Shown here: in pieces, positions 10,101 through 17,061 of the stretch
How positions within the stretch are numbered: the stretch's first letter is position 1
How the letters are laid out: each line of letters opens with the position of its first letter
Assembly: GCA_964475415.1 (NCBI GenBank)
Contig: CAYYWZ010000039.1
Location: forward strand, 1 to 35,960
Reading direction: 5' to 3'
From: CALCMJ01 sp964475415
GTDB taxonomy: Bacteria; Bacteroidota; Bacteroidia; Chitinophagales; Saprospiraceae
Length of the DNA stretch: 35,960 bases
The notes under the pieces: generated by a model
Database searches by the model: none
What the model saw: only the letters and a program-made list of their open reading frames with translations
What the model was told of the DNA's origin: nothing
Translations under genes and position numbers: made by a program

Positions 10101-10445
10101 TGCACCACTCAGACGTACCAGTGGGAAGTGGACTTTGTAGCGGTAGATGAAACGGTAAGGGTATATAGACCTAATATTTTTTCTCCTAACAATGATGGAC
10201 AAAACGACTGCTTCGAATTGTTCCCAGATCCTGCTTTAGAAATTCTGAGTTACGAATTATATATTTTTGACAGATGGGGCAATAAGGTTTTCGAGAGTTC
10301 TAATCCAGACAATTGTTGGCAAGGCAGATTCCAGAACGAGGAAGCAGAAACAGGTGTGTATACTTGGCTCTTACTTTTTGATACTTCCTTCTGTAATGAA
10401 CGGAAGAGCGTTAAGCAAGCCGGCGATATCACACTGATAAGATAG
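4179..10445 (+). CDS. Giant secreted adhesin with PKD, SdrD-B-like and SprB repeats and a type B (gliding-type) sorting C-terminus
   Basis: A 2088-residue surface protein starting with a signal peptide (residues 1 to about 20, cleaved near VVAQ). Residues about 20-860 are tandem Ig/PKD-like modules rich in cysteine and tryptophan. Three clear PKD domains follow near residues 910, 1000 and 1086, each with FGDP(D/G)SG. An SdrD-B-like domain with a calcium-type DNNGDGIYDIGDE loop starts near 1467. Four consecutive SprB-type repeats span about 1620-1910, each with a central Y/F-(S/A)-(I/M/L)-DG core and closing near DGC or DNC. The end, from about 1993, is the CHU-type gliding-associated C-terminal domain (PNIFSPNNDGQND, FDRWGNKVFES), which directs T9SS export as a type B tail. 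By analogy with SprB it is probably a motility or attachment adhesin; the ligand is unknown. No gld or porP/sprF partner gene is adjacent. Confidence 0.9.
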   Translation: MRSTFSIFIILLLQLHLVVAQSIDGPIITCGLDCYTYEVSSGAGGPYIWTVSDGVASNGMGTSINICWDDEGPGMISVIDNSANPGSNQYLLTVDIIEPLDPEIFFPLYPTCVSTDTLNSTGQIELPPITCKTACPGSVATYFTEDISGVTNSWLVEGGSILSTSSNSATIAWDDALDYGFIALYQEQGSLCSDSIKYCIEMLESVDLDILSSNGGATSATLCVGQTLYLEALSTNAIEYDWTTTGGQTFSGSEVAITFPTAGNHQVALTGITDCYCADTIYYDVIVGSVPGPEILCTGISCVGEEHTYYAGETCSTYSWSISSEGTIVEGGGAGDDYITVIWNNGPSGVVSLSTSGCDTPTCQEATEVSIPVMDGNAYISGPDVVCWDEVSKFTAPYYQGADYIWSISGNGTIISGYNTNEITVEWQTQNWQPDSSFIELYIDNCYLECTAYGNKEIDLKRRFLISGDSEICENNNSFFSAAAGYDFAKADWEVYDPQGVLIASIPDEDFLNYTFVNGPGTYQIIAYENSGTYCNNEATAFIRVISTPDAPSSIDGPSAICINEYYNYSVDNDRTNYSARWNIRDGNIFQVLTGNTISYQWTTSGPYTLEVLFVDDLTGCRSDLVTLLINQITPSALVGDNMVCIDNIGYYEVIGAEGNTLDWSITPANAGSIIELPDGKAEILWNIGGIHQIETLYCGNILNFSVEVEEPSIPSLVYPSGICEGSIATLIAGLLPGETLVVRNDDDDIIGTGSSLNIMSGYYTIEFTNLDGCLIRENIFIDSYPAPEILISTPGPTAYCDQLPSLDLYAINTNEGYTYQWFRNNIPVGTDSELFTTNQVGTYTVEVTDKNGCTAISNEIVLETGVCIGFPADCVATGTIDFIPSQGTFCNTYDFANNSVGYVPGSLAYNFGDPDSGVNNTSSNENPKHVYAKAGFYFVILSGGLPADPPPGVCLGGVGKLVTVPVAADFDFTPSCTNALTSFRELATFLPTFSISSYEWDFGDPGSGLDNMSSDQNPEHSYNTSGKYIVTLTVTSNTGCQARIAKEITVNPTPVIDFDLPSIQCISKGLQFVTLDTGNIVKLEWDFGDPGSGAANNSNSAIAIHEYDIAGAYFVTLTVENIYGCINIVSKILQISDTNLSGQITPDVLLPVCLGETVTLSAPPGGVSFLWSTGENTPTIEVTEPGSYGVTVTGADVCDYVPDEFLINFTPIPETTIRGFIVNNFSASQETYYDEIEICLGENIVLQANFISNTSYLWSNSETGSFLNQENFSTLPVGEYEYTVELTDNLTGCTFLSDPFKVIIRPLPDVPQIQVSETDPCEGTPVTFTVTNPQPGAYYTWNNGKTGLSITESAAGAYFVSVISPFGCSAESFYSSISSKPNGDVLVLGCRQACFPDTLCLPNLGGITYQWIKDGIDVPAPEGTIRDYIVTEPGDYQVILTNWLGCVDTSDVLNLEPEPADQSVEGKIFIDNNGDGIYDIGDELLSGIPVYLYSATTIVANTSSDVNGTYIFDPIIDTDLSVQIDTAGLGLMLVGSNLVLPLDFSSCIEDKELDFPLYRDCVPTFGSVTVAGCAGQMIDYEGTMITVGETVDIPFLNAEGCDSTLQVITTSFLPPLLVLNTSSTCIGVDNGGLDITINSGTNLSFAIDGATIYTADLQYNSLSSGPHVLTVLDDNGCYTDYNFMIDENVSIPAILNTSASCAGSDSGSVEVITSGAAVLSYSIDGVNFSSNNIFTDLPTGDYDIQIMDIDGCISVYNTSIIEAVEPDILLSASGTCDSGSGGTISIQNLSTENLAYSMDGSNFVVDNVFTGLSVGVYDVFYLSADNCVFVSSIAVPEDPMPSITLGTDSSCPDSPTGSIMIDNNSSEILTYSLDGLNYQSEIVFDNLAAGNYTISVLTPDGCVFTFDTEIEEGPSLEVEINDPIIDCSIDAVTLSPIVIEHNGIINYSWSNGSNSEEIIINDSDTYVVEISDQCTTQTYQWEVDFVAVDETVRVYRPNIFSPNNDGQNDCFELFPDPALEILSYELYIFDRWGNKVFESSNPDNCWQGRFQNEEAETGVYTWLLLFDTSFCNERKSVKQAGDITLIR

Positions 10446-10506
10446 ACAGGTTTAGAGTTAAATAAGTGCATAAAATCAATGCAAGTAAGTCTTTAAAGTA
10501 AATGGA

Positions 10507-10524
10507 CTGTAGAATTACAGTTTT
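10507..10524 (+). terminator. Weak candidate terminator after the adhesin
   Basis: CTGTA (10507-10511) and TACAG (10516-10520) form a short hairpin followed by four T. It lies in the 149-base gap between convergent genes. The stem is only five base pairs, so efficiency is doubtful. Confidence 0.3.
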
Positions 10525-10594
10525 ATCAATTTAGAAGATCGGATAAACTCGACTGTTACGCCTTAATAATTGTTTTTATAGGAAGTTCAATACT

Positions 10595-11302
10595 CTAATC
10601 TTCACACTTCCATTCCCAATCGGATAGAGGACTTCCCGTACCACTAAGAGAGTAGTGCCACCATTCTGTACTTATGGATTTGAAACCAAAACGTTCCATA
10701 AGATCCTTGAGGTAGTTTCTGTTATTGAGAACCTCAACTGGAAGGTCTTTATAACTCCAGTGGGCTTCTTGACCAAAATGATCATATGCAGTTCCCATGT
10801 CTAGGTTTCGTCCATCTTGATCTACAATAGTAAGATCTACTGCTGCTCCACGATTATGCATAGAACCCTTAGCCGGATCCGTTACATACTTAGGATCTGG
10901 TACAATATCCCATAGTTTTTTCTGAGCAGTTTGTGGTCTATAACAATCATATAGCCTAAAGGTCCAGTTTCTTTCTTTCTTAATATACTCTTGAGCAAGC
11001 ATAAGTCTATGTGCTATCTCTGGCCGCAGAAAACATCTTCCACAGTCATAGATTTGTTCTTTGGTAAAATTATTATCCGTGGCATATCTAAGTTCTAATG
11101 TGAAACCTTGTAGACTAGATAATTCTTTCCATTTTTTGAGGTTGTAATCATACTTTTCTGTAGGTACTTTATTGGTTTCAGTAGATTTATTACTAGAGAC
11201 AGTTTCTTTTAAATGGGACTTAAGTTCTTGCTGAACAGGGGAGGGGTTCTTGCATGCAATTATAAATATCAAGACAAGACAAAAATATCTGTTAAGCAAC
11301 AT
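10595..11302 (-). CDS. VanX/DdpX-type D-Ala-D-Ala dipeptidase lipoprotein (peptidase M15D)
   Basis: The 235-residue protein starts with a lipoprotein signal ending in IIAC, with Cys17 as the likely lipidated residue. The M15 zinc ligands are visible: the SMHNRGAAVD motif (His149, Asp156) and TEWWH (catalytic Glu213, zinc ligand His216). Arg122 in YRP matches the conserved catalytic arginine region of VanX-like enzymes. It should cleave D-Ala-D-Ala or similar peptidoglycan-derived dipeptides in the periplasm. Without van genes nearby, a recycling or nutrient role is more likely than glycopeptide resistance. It lies downstream of the lytic transglycosylase on the same strand but is separated from it by a terminator. 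Confidence 0.9.
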   Translation of the reverse strand: MLLNRYFCLVLIFIIACKNPSPVQQELKSHLKETVSSNKSTETNKVPTEKYDYNLKKWKELSSLQGFTLELRYATDNNFTKEQIYDCGRCFLRPEIAHRLMLAQEYIKKERNWTFRLYDCYRPQTAQKKLWDIVPDPKYVTDPAKGSMHNRGAAVDLTIVDQDGRNLDMGTAYDHFGQEAHWSYKDLPVEVLNNRNYLKDLMERFGFKSISTEWWHYSLSGTGSPLSDWEWKCED

Positions 11303-11333
11303 AAAACTCTATTTTTATAAACTTTTAAGATTC

Positions 11334-11380
11334 TAGCCCGAAGATAAAATATTCTGATTAAAATAGAATTACTAGGGCTA
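11334..11380 (-). promoter_or_regulatory. Stem-loop in the upstream region of the dipeptidase gene
   Basis: TAGCCC (11334-11339) pairs with GGGCTA (11375-11380). Inside, ATTCT and AGAAT can form a smaller stem. It lies about 30 bases before the start codon on the minus strand. It could be a structured leader; no known riboswitch was recognised. Confidence 0.25.
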
Positions 11381-11466
11381 TTGAATAGGCGATCATATAT
11401 CTCGTTGTAAAAGCTAAAATATTTTCTCTTATTTCGTAAATCAAGGAAAGCAACAATACTTTTAGC

Positions 11467-11508
11467 AAAAAAAAATGACAACTAGGTAATTAAACCAATT
11501 GTCATTTT
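11467..11508 (-). terminator. Terminator of the lytic transglycosylase gene
   Basis: On the minus strand AAAATGACAA (11508-11499) pairs perfectly with TTGTCATTTT (11481-11472), and the T-run continues to about 11467. The ten-base stem encloses a 17-base loop. It lies 24 bases after the transglycosylase stop and before the dipeptidase gene, so the two genes are probably separate transcripts. Because of the T-rich flank on both sides it may work weakly in the other direction. Confidence 0.75.
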
Positions 11509-11531
11509 AAATATTTTGTAAAATTTATTCT

Positions 11532-12617
11532 TTACATTTCTATTCTTTTTCTTCTTGGGTATTTTACCATCTTCGGATCTATACCTGCGATATCTTCTAG
11601 TAGATCTATTTTAGCTCTTTCAGGAATTAATAGTTCCGCCTCCTTTTTCTTTTGATCTTCGATCATCATCCTGTAGGTTGCAGGTTCATAATGCCTGAAG
11701 TAGTCGACTAAAGAAAAAGTAGGTAAGCGCAGATCATTTCCCGAAGCTTTTGCTGGAATATACTTCTTAAGATACTCTGGATTGAGTAACTGCAATGTTA
11801 CGATATCTACACCTACATTTTTTGAAAGATCTTTAAGCGTAATACTTTCATGAACAGTTACTGTAGCTGTAAACATAAGTTCATCTGAAATAGTAGCTGG
11901 TTGGATATCGTGTATATGATAATAGTTCATCAGATACATTGCTGCAATAAGTTTAGGAATATAAGCTCTAGTTTCTTTAGGAAGAAATTTTCTTATTTCC
12001 CAGTAATTTGTTTTTCCACCAGATCTTCTTATCGCTTTTCGCACATTACCTGGTCCACAATTGTAAGCTGCAATAGCTAATGTCCAATCATCAAACATTT
12101 CATATAAATCTAGAAAATATTCCCCAGCAGCTTTTGTCGCTTTTACAGGATCTCTTCTTTCATCTATTGTGTTGTTGATGGTAAGATCATACATTTTACC
12201 TGTAGGTTTCATAAACTGCCACATACCTACAGCGTTAGCTCTAGATCTTGCTTGAGGACGTAAACTGGATTCAATTATTGGAATATACTTGATAATTTCT
12301 GGAAGGTTTTTTTGCCAGAGTACATTTTCTATAGTAGGAAAATACATGCTAACTCTGCCTAGTAGTTCTTCACTACCTCTTCTTCCTCTATTTACATACT
12401 CATTGATCTTACGTTCTGTAATATCAGTATATCTTATATCTATAACAGAGGACATGTTCTGAAGGCGTTCCTTCAGTACGGATTTGCTCACTGCACTAGA
12501 TGATTTGTAACTAATCTCATTTTCGTCGATTATGTTAGCAGAAACACTAGGCAGTGTTGCAATTAGGCAAAAAAGTATCAATACAAATTGTTTTGTATTG
12601 AAAACGGATATGTTCAT
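11532..12617 (-). CDS. MltD-like membrane-bound or periplasmic lytic murein transglycosylase
   Basis: A 361-residue protein with an N-terminal signal peptide (residues 1 to about 28). The SLT/GH23 domain spans about 100-215. The catalytic glutamate is Glu126 in IIESS, followed by AVGMWQFM and, later, AYNCGPGNV (from 184), which are diagnostic motifs of the family. It cleaves the MurNAc-GlcNAc bond to give 1,6-anhydro products during cell-wall turnover. Residues about 255-300 (VHESITLKDLSKNVGVD, LLNP) look like one LysM-type glycan-binding motif. It has a candidate TAnnTTTG promoter and a 3' terminator of its own. Confidence 0.92.
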   Translation of the reverse strand: MNISVFNTKQFVLILFCLIATLPSVSANIIDENEISYKSSSAVSKSVLKERLQNMSSVIDIRYTDITERKINEYVNRGRRGSEELLGRVSMYFPTIENVLWQKNLPEIIKYIPIIESSLRPQARSRANAVGMWQFMKPTGKMYDLTINNTIDERRDPVKATKAAGEYFLDLYEMFDDWTLAIAAYNCGPGNVRKAIRRSGGKTNYWEIRKFLPKETRAYIPKLIAAMYLMNYYHIHDIQPATISDELMFTATVTVHESITLKDLSKNVGVDIVTLQLLNPEYLKKYIPAKASGNDLRLPTFSLVDYFRHYEPATYRMMIEDQKKKEAELLIPERAKIDLLEDIAGIDPKMVKYPRRKRIEM

Positions 12618-12685
12618 GGGTCAATAATTTATTAATAAAATCGGTTCGCGAGCTTTCACTCAATTATTGTCGTCAAAAACGAGCG

Positions 12686-12693
12686 CAAATATA
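12686..12693 (-). promoter_or_regulatory. Candidate -7 promoter box for the lytic transglycosylase
   Basis: The minus strand reads TATATTTG, identical to the box before pckA and an exact match to TAnnTTTG. It lies about 70 bases upstream of the start codon. An imperfect -33 (ATTG at 12718-12715) lies about 21 bases upstream. Confidence 0.45.
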
Positions 12694-12722
12694 TAAATGT
12701 GTTCGTTTTTTTCTCAATATTT

Positions 12723-12748
12723 ACACATTAAAAAAAATTATAATGTGT
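12723..12748. repeat. Perfect inverted repeat upstream of the transglycosylase promoter
   Basis: ACACATTA (12723-12730) and TAATGTGT (12741-12748) are perfect complements around an A-rich ten-base spacer. It lies just upstream of the candidate promoter, where an activator could bind. On the minus strand the loop is T-rich and no T-run follows the stem, so a terminator is less likely. Confidence 0.35.
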
Positions 12749-13052
12749 TATCTATTGATTAGCAATAATTATGCCAACTAAATCACCTTTTCTCACGAAA
12801 TTATGATCTTATTAAGGTGCAAAAATAACGGAATTACGCAGTATAATGTTTTGAAACCCCTACTAATAACAGCTTGTTAACAAATTTATATTTGGTCTTA
12901 AAGGCCTATTGAGAGGATCAGAAGCATTATGTCAAGAGCTACTTTCCTCTATAAATGAGACTGTTATGGCTTGATCTAGCGGTAAAATTTAGCTTTTACA
13001 TGTCAAAAACAAGTTGATTTCTAGATATTCAAGCTATATTATTATGGTTTGT

Positions 13053-14411
13053 TTATAGATGTGAATGGGACTGCTTTGTAAATTTTGAGATAATATCCTC
13101 TATTTTCAGATTTTCTTGAGATCCATCCACTAGATTCTTGATACTTAATAGGCCGGAGGCTTTTTCGTCTTCTCCTATAATAATAACATTGGGAATTTTT
13201 CTCTTATCGGCAAACTTCATCTGCTTCTGCATTTTAGCAGCTTCAGGATACATGTCTACGGAAATACCTGCAGCTCTCAGTTTGGTAAGTATCTGAAAAC
13301 CAAAGCTTAGATTTTCAGTATCCATAACACTGATTTGGATCTGTACATCTTGATCTATATGGTCTGGAAATAGATTCAGTTCTTCCATAACGATATACAT
13401 CCTTGCTGCGCCAAAAGAGATACCAACACCAGACATATCTTTCATCCCGAACATACTAGTGAGGTCATCATATCTTCCACCACCTCCTATACTGCCTATT
13501 TCTACATCTTTTGCTTTAGCTTCCATGATACAGCCGGTGTAATAGTTCAGTCCTCTAGCAAGTGAGATATCAAATTCGTATTGTCCTAGGGGATGTCCTT
13601 CTAGTAGTGCTGCTACAGCTCTTATCTCTTCTATTCCTTTTTTTCCTGAAGGACTTTCTTGCATCAGTGGTTCCAACTCATCTATTGTTTTTACCTCTAA
13701 GATCTCCATTATTTTTGCTGCACTTTCTTCTTTTACACCTCTTCGGATAAGCTCTTCTGTAACTTTTTCTTTACCTATCTTATCTAGTTTGTCTATAGAG
13801 GTGGTAATATCTACAAACTTATCTTCCTGTCCTACAACTTCTGCTAGGCCAAATAAGATCTTTCGATTATTTAATTTTATTGTACTTGCTATACCGAGCT
13901 CTCGATACACTTCATTGAAAATCTGAATCAACTCAGCTTCGTATATAAGTGCATCGGAACCTACTACGTCAGCATCACACTGATAGAATTCTCTATATCT
14001 TCCTTTCTGTGGTCTATCTGCTCTCCATACGGGTTGTATCTGGAATCGCTTGAAGGGAAAGTACAACTCATTCTGATTCATCACAACATATCTTGCAAAG
14101 GGTACAGTAAGATCGTACCTAAGTCCTTGTTTGCTTATCGATGGCAAGACCTTGTTGCTTTCTTTTGCAGCCAATAAACTTGCATCAGCTTTGGATAGAA
14201 AATCACCGTTATTGAGCACCTTGAAAAGTAACTTATCTCCTTCTTCTCCATACTTGCCAGATAGGGTAGAAAGGTTTTCCATCGTAGGGGTTTGGATCCC
14301 TACAAATCCATATTTCTTAAAGACTTTTTCTATACACGCAAATATGTAATTACGTTTTGCTAGTTCAGAAGGCAAGAAGTCTCTGGTACCCTTGGGAATA
14401 GATGGTTTCAT
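13053..14411 (-). CDS. hisS: Histidine-tRNA ligase
   Basis: A 452-residue class II aminoacyl-tRNA synthetase that charges tRNA-His in the cytoplasm. The start is typical (MKPSIPKGTRDFLP). Motif 1/2 regions are clear: DLTVPFARYV, then RADRPQKGRYREFYQCDADV. The histidine-specific ARGLNYYTG stretch, the GGGRYDDL motif and the motif 3 region GISFGAAR are also present. The C-terminal part (from about 355) fits the anticodon-binding domain. It begins 21 bases after pheS on the same strand, so the two synthetase genes probably form one transcript. Confidence 0.97.
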   Translation of the reverse strand: MKPSIPKGTRDFLPSELAKRNYIFACIEKVFKKYGFVGIQTPTMENLSTLSGKYGEEGDKLLFKVLNNGDFLSKADASLLAAKESNKVLPSISKQGLRYDLTVPFARYVVMNQNELYFPFKRFQIQPVWRADRPQKGRYREFYQCDADVVGSDALIYEAELIQIFNEVYRELGIASTIKLNNRKILFGLAEVVGQEDKFVDITTSIDKLDKIGKEKVTEELIRRGVKEESAAKIMEILEVKTIDELEPLMQESPSGKKGIEEIRAVAALLEGHPLGQYEFDISLARGLNYYTGCIMEAKAKDVEIGSIGGGGRYDDLTSMFGMKDMSGVGISFGAARMYIVMEELNLFPDHIDQDVQIQISVMDTENLSFGFQILTKLRAAGISVDMYPEAAKMQKQMKFADKRKIPNVIIIGEDEKASGLLSIKNLVDGSQENLKIEDIISKFTKQSHSHL

Positions 14412-14432
14412 ACTTTTATATGCTTTGCTGTA

Positions 14433-15464
14433 TTATATAACAGAGGAAAACTGCTTGAGGAATCTAGTATCATTCTCAAACAATAGTCTTATATCATTTA
14501 TCTTATACTTAAGCATAGCCTGTCGTTCTATACCCATACCAAAAGCAAATCCACTGTAGACCTCTGGATCTATATCACAGTTGATAAGTACATTAGGATC
14601 TACCATACCACAGCCTAAGATTTCTAACCAACCTGTACCCTTGGTAATTCTATAATCATTTTCATCTTTCAGTCCCCAGTACACGTCCATTTCGGCACTA
14701 GGTTCTGTAAATGGAAAATAACTAGGTCTTAGTCTTATATCTGTTTCTGGTCCGTACATCTCTCTAGCGAAATAAAGCAAGGTCTGCTTCATATCAGCGA
14801 AAGATACTTTCTTATCGATATATAAGCCTTCTACTTGGTGGAATTGACAATGTGATCGTGCGGAAATGGTTTCGTTACGATATACTCTTCCTGGAGCTAT
14901 TATTCTTATCGGAGGCTGCTGGCTAGTCATCACCCTAGCTTGTACAGAAGAGGTATGTGTTCTCAGCAGATTGGTTACAGAATTTTTGAGATAGAAGGTA
15001 TCTTGCATATCTCTAGCAGGATGGTCTTCTGGCGTATTCATAGCTGTAAAGTTATGCCAGTCATCTTCTATTTCTCTTTCTTCTTCTACCTTGAATCCTA
15101 TTTTTTCAAATATAGAAATGATTCTATTCATGACTATAGAGACAGGATGTCTAGAGCCTTCCCATTCCGTATTCATAGGAAGCGTCGCATCTATATTTCC
15201 AAACGATTGACGATCTGAGCCAGTATTTATATCAGAGCTTAGGCTTTCAAATTTTTCTTCCGCTGTACTTTTAGCTTTGTTTAGTATCTGTCCAAATTCT
15301 TTTTTTCTTTCGTTAGGAATATTTCTCATCTCGGCAAACAAAGGCTTAATGATATTCTTTGTACCTAGATATCTTATTCTGAAAGTCTCTAGCTCTTCCG
15401 CTGTCGTTGCAGAACTGTTGCTAATCTCTTCTATAATGGCTTCTACTTTTTTAAATATTTCCAT
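14433..15464 (-). CDS. pheS: Phenylalanine-tRNA ligase alpha subunit
   Basis: Catalytic alpha chain of the heterotetrameric phenylalanyl-tRNA synthetase. The N-terminal coiled-coil region (about 1-80) is followed by the class II core. Motif 2 reads RVYRNETISARSHCQFHQVEG and motif 3 is near GFAFGMGIERQAML. The PSYFPFTEPSAEMDVYWG stretch is typical of PheS. The ATG at 15464 gives 343 residues, a normal length. A TTG eight codons upstream (15488) would overlap the TAACTTTG promoter box and is rejected. pheT is not in this window, as is usual in Bacteroidota, where the two are often apart. hisS follows after 21 bases. Confidence 0.96.
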   Translation of the reverse strand: MEIFKKVEAIIEEISNSSATTAEELETFRIRYLGTKNIIKPLFAEMRNIPNERKKEFGQILNKAKSTAEEKFESLSSDINTGSDRQSFGNIDATLPMNTEWEGSRHPVSIVMNRIISIFEKIGFKVEEEREIEDDWHNFTAMNTPEDHPARDMQDTFYLKNSVTNLLRTHTSSVQARVMTSQQPPIRIIAPGRVYRNETISARSHCQFHQVEGLYIDKKVSFADMKQTLLYFAREMYGPETDIRLRPSYFPFTEPSAEMDVYWGLKDENDYRITKGTGWLEILGCGMVDPNVLINCDIDPEVYSGFAFGMGIERQAMLKYKINDIRLLFENDTRFLKQFSSVI

Positions 15465-15485
15465 ACGTCTTCTTGATAATTCAAG

Positions 15486-15493
15486 CAAAGTTA
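15486..15493 (-). promoter_or_regulatory. Candidate -7 promoter box for pheS-hisS
   Basis: The minus strand reads TAACTTTG, an exact TAnnTTTG match. It lies about 22 bases before the chosen pheS start, giving a very short leader. No good -33 box is visible. Confidence 0.4.
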
Positions 15494-15712
15494 ATTCAAA
15501 TATCCTGAAACACCTATTCTATGTATTGATGAATAGTGCTTCTATTAGCTTTTGGAATTTCTATAGTATGTAAATATATTTCTCTTTTTTATAGAATGTC
15601 CTGTACTAAAGAAAAATATAATTTTCTATTTCTCTATTCTGATAAAATAATTACTGCTTTATTTGCATTAATTAAGGGATAGGGTCTCATTACCTATATC
15701 CAAAACAAAACC

Positions 15713-15721
15713 AAGGGGAGG
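15713..15721 (+). promoter_or_regulatory. Unusually strong Shine-Dalgarno sequence
   Basis: AAGGGGAGG ends two bases before the ATG at 15724, with its AAGGGG core five bases away. Bacteroidota genes generally lack clear Shine-Dalgarno motifs, and most starts in this window have none, so this one stands out and supports the chosen start. Confidence 0.45.
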
Positions 15722-15723
15722 CG

Positions 15724-16953
15724 ATGCAATTTTTATTGAGCAAGAGGGATAATCTGTTTTTAGTTCTTATTCTTATTTTTTTAAGCTCTATAGTTTATTC
15801 TAAGTTTGCTTTAAGTCTTAGCATGATACTACTTGTGCTACTTTCCTTACTACCTGATGGGAAAATTAGTATTAGGGAAGATGTCAATTTATTATTCAGT
15901 AATAAGTACCTTCTATCTATTACTTTATTCTTTTTTATTTATTTTATATCAGGGGTTAATTCAGAAAATGTCGGTGAGTGGTTACATCAGATAAAGATGA
16001 AATTGCCCTACCTGATTATGCCTTTTGTTTTGTGGCGATTCAGACATATGATCATTAAGTTTTATCCTGCCTATCATTTCCTTTTTTCTTCTGTTGTATT
16101 TTTTAGTGCGTTGGCTGTGCTTTTTCACTATTGTTATGATGCAGAAAATATAAACAAAGGTATAAGCCAAGGGAAATCGATGATAACACCAGTAGATCAT
16201 ATAAAATACAGTTTGTTTATCACTTTTTCTGTTATATCGTCTCTTATTATTATATGGAAAGAGCGACTTCATTTAAACAAAATCCAGAAAACAATAGCTT
16301 TATTGGCTTGCTTTTTTTTAGTAGTTTTTTTGCATGTTCTTGCAAGCCGAAGTGGCATTATTTTGTGTTATATTTTGTTGTTAGTATTAGGAGTATTATT
16401 TCTTAGGGAGTCTAAAAAATATCTGTTGATTTTACCTTTAGTTTCTATTATATTTTTGACACCTATAATAGCTTACAATACGGTCCCTAGTTTCAAAAGT
16501 AAGATTGGGTATATGTTCTACGATCTCAATCAATATATGCAAGGAGAGGGGTTAAATTATTCAGACTCAGAGAGAATTTATTCTTATAAGGTAGGCTATG
16601 AATTGTTTAAAGAAAATCTTTTGCTTGGTACTGGAATAGGAGACCTTATGGACAGCTGTAAAATAAAATATAAATCGATGTTTGGGAAAGAAATTCATAA
16701 GTACCCACACAATCAGTTTATTTTCACTATTGCAGGGATGGGATTATTGGGATTATTGTTGTTTTTGATCGCATTTTTTTATCCTTTATCTCTTGTTGTT
16801 TCTTCTAAGGCATATCTTTATCTATTTCTTGCATTGCTTATACTTGGTTCATTTACAGTAGAAAATACATTAGAAAGATCTTACAGCATTGCATTTTTTA
16901 CCTTTTTCTGGACTTGTGGTATAATATACGGCCAACGACATAATATTAGTTAA
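15724..16953 (+). CDS. O-antigen ligase/polymerase-like membrane protein (Wzy/WaaL family)
   Basis: A 409-residue protein made almost entirely of hydrophobic helices, about ten to twelve by eye. A large periplasmic loop lies between about residues 260 and 330. That loop holds GTGIGDL (near 302) and KYPHNQF, followed by GMGLLGLLLFL, the conserved pattern of the Wzy_C/O-antigen ligase domain. Such proteins join or polymerise lipid-linked glycans at the outer face of the inner membrane. No glycosyltransferases or other polysaccharide genes are adjacent, so it is an orphan. It is more AT-rich than its neighbours, with long T-runs, partly because of the hydrophobic codons. It is divergent from pheS, 259 bases away. 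Confidence 0.85.
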   Translation: MQFLLSKRDNLFLVLILIFLSSIVYSKFALSLSMILLVLLSLLPDGKISIREDVNLLFSNKYLLSITLFFFIYFISGVNSENVGEWLHQIKMKLPYLIMPFVLWRFRHMIIKFYPAYHFLFSSVVFFSALAVLFHYCYDAENINKGISQGKSMITPVDHIKYSLFITFSVISSLIIIWKERLHLNKIQKTIALLACFFLVVFLHVLASRSGIILCYILLLVLGVLFLRESKKYLLILPLVSIIFLTPIIAYNTVPSFKSKIGYMFYDLNQYMQGEGLNYSDSERIYSYKVGYELFKENLLLGTGIGDLMDSCKIKYKSMFGKEIHKYPHNQFIFTIAGMGLLGLLLFLIAFFYPLSLVVSSKAYLYLFLALLILGSFTVENTLERSYSIAFFTFFWTCGIIYGQRHNIS

Positions 16954-17061
16954 GCTAGTTTTTGTTTAATTCTTCCCTCCATTTTCACTATATTTAGATT
17001 GTAGCATTTCATCCTATCGACTATAACTTTAGAAAACAATCACCATTTTATTCACTAATTA

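Larger units (their letters stand above)
12618..13052. other. 435-base intergenic region between the transglycosylase and hisS
   Basis: No gene is supported here. It holds the candidate transglycosylase promoter and the inverted repeat listed separately. A second TAnnTTTG match on the minus strand (TATTTTTG, 12827-12820) lies immediately before an inverted repeat CACCTT (12784-12789)/AAGGTG (12814-12819). TTGTTAACAA (12874-12883) is a perfect palindrome. No terminator for hisS was seen. Confidence 0.5.

Noticed and set aside
11269..11481. 70-codon minus-strand ORF over the dipeptidase upstream region
   Set aside because: It overlaps the transglycosylase terminator and the start of the dipeptidase gene, has no protein-like pattern, and looks like a chance frame.
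13562..15573. Plus-strand ORFs opposite hisS and pheS
   Set aside because: They are antisense to well-supported synthetase genes and have low-complexity, leucine- or serine-rich composition.
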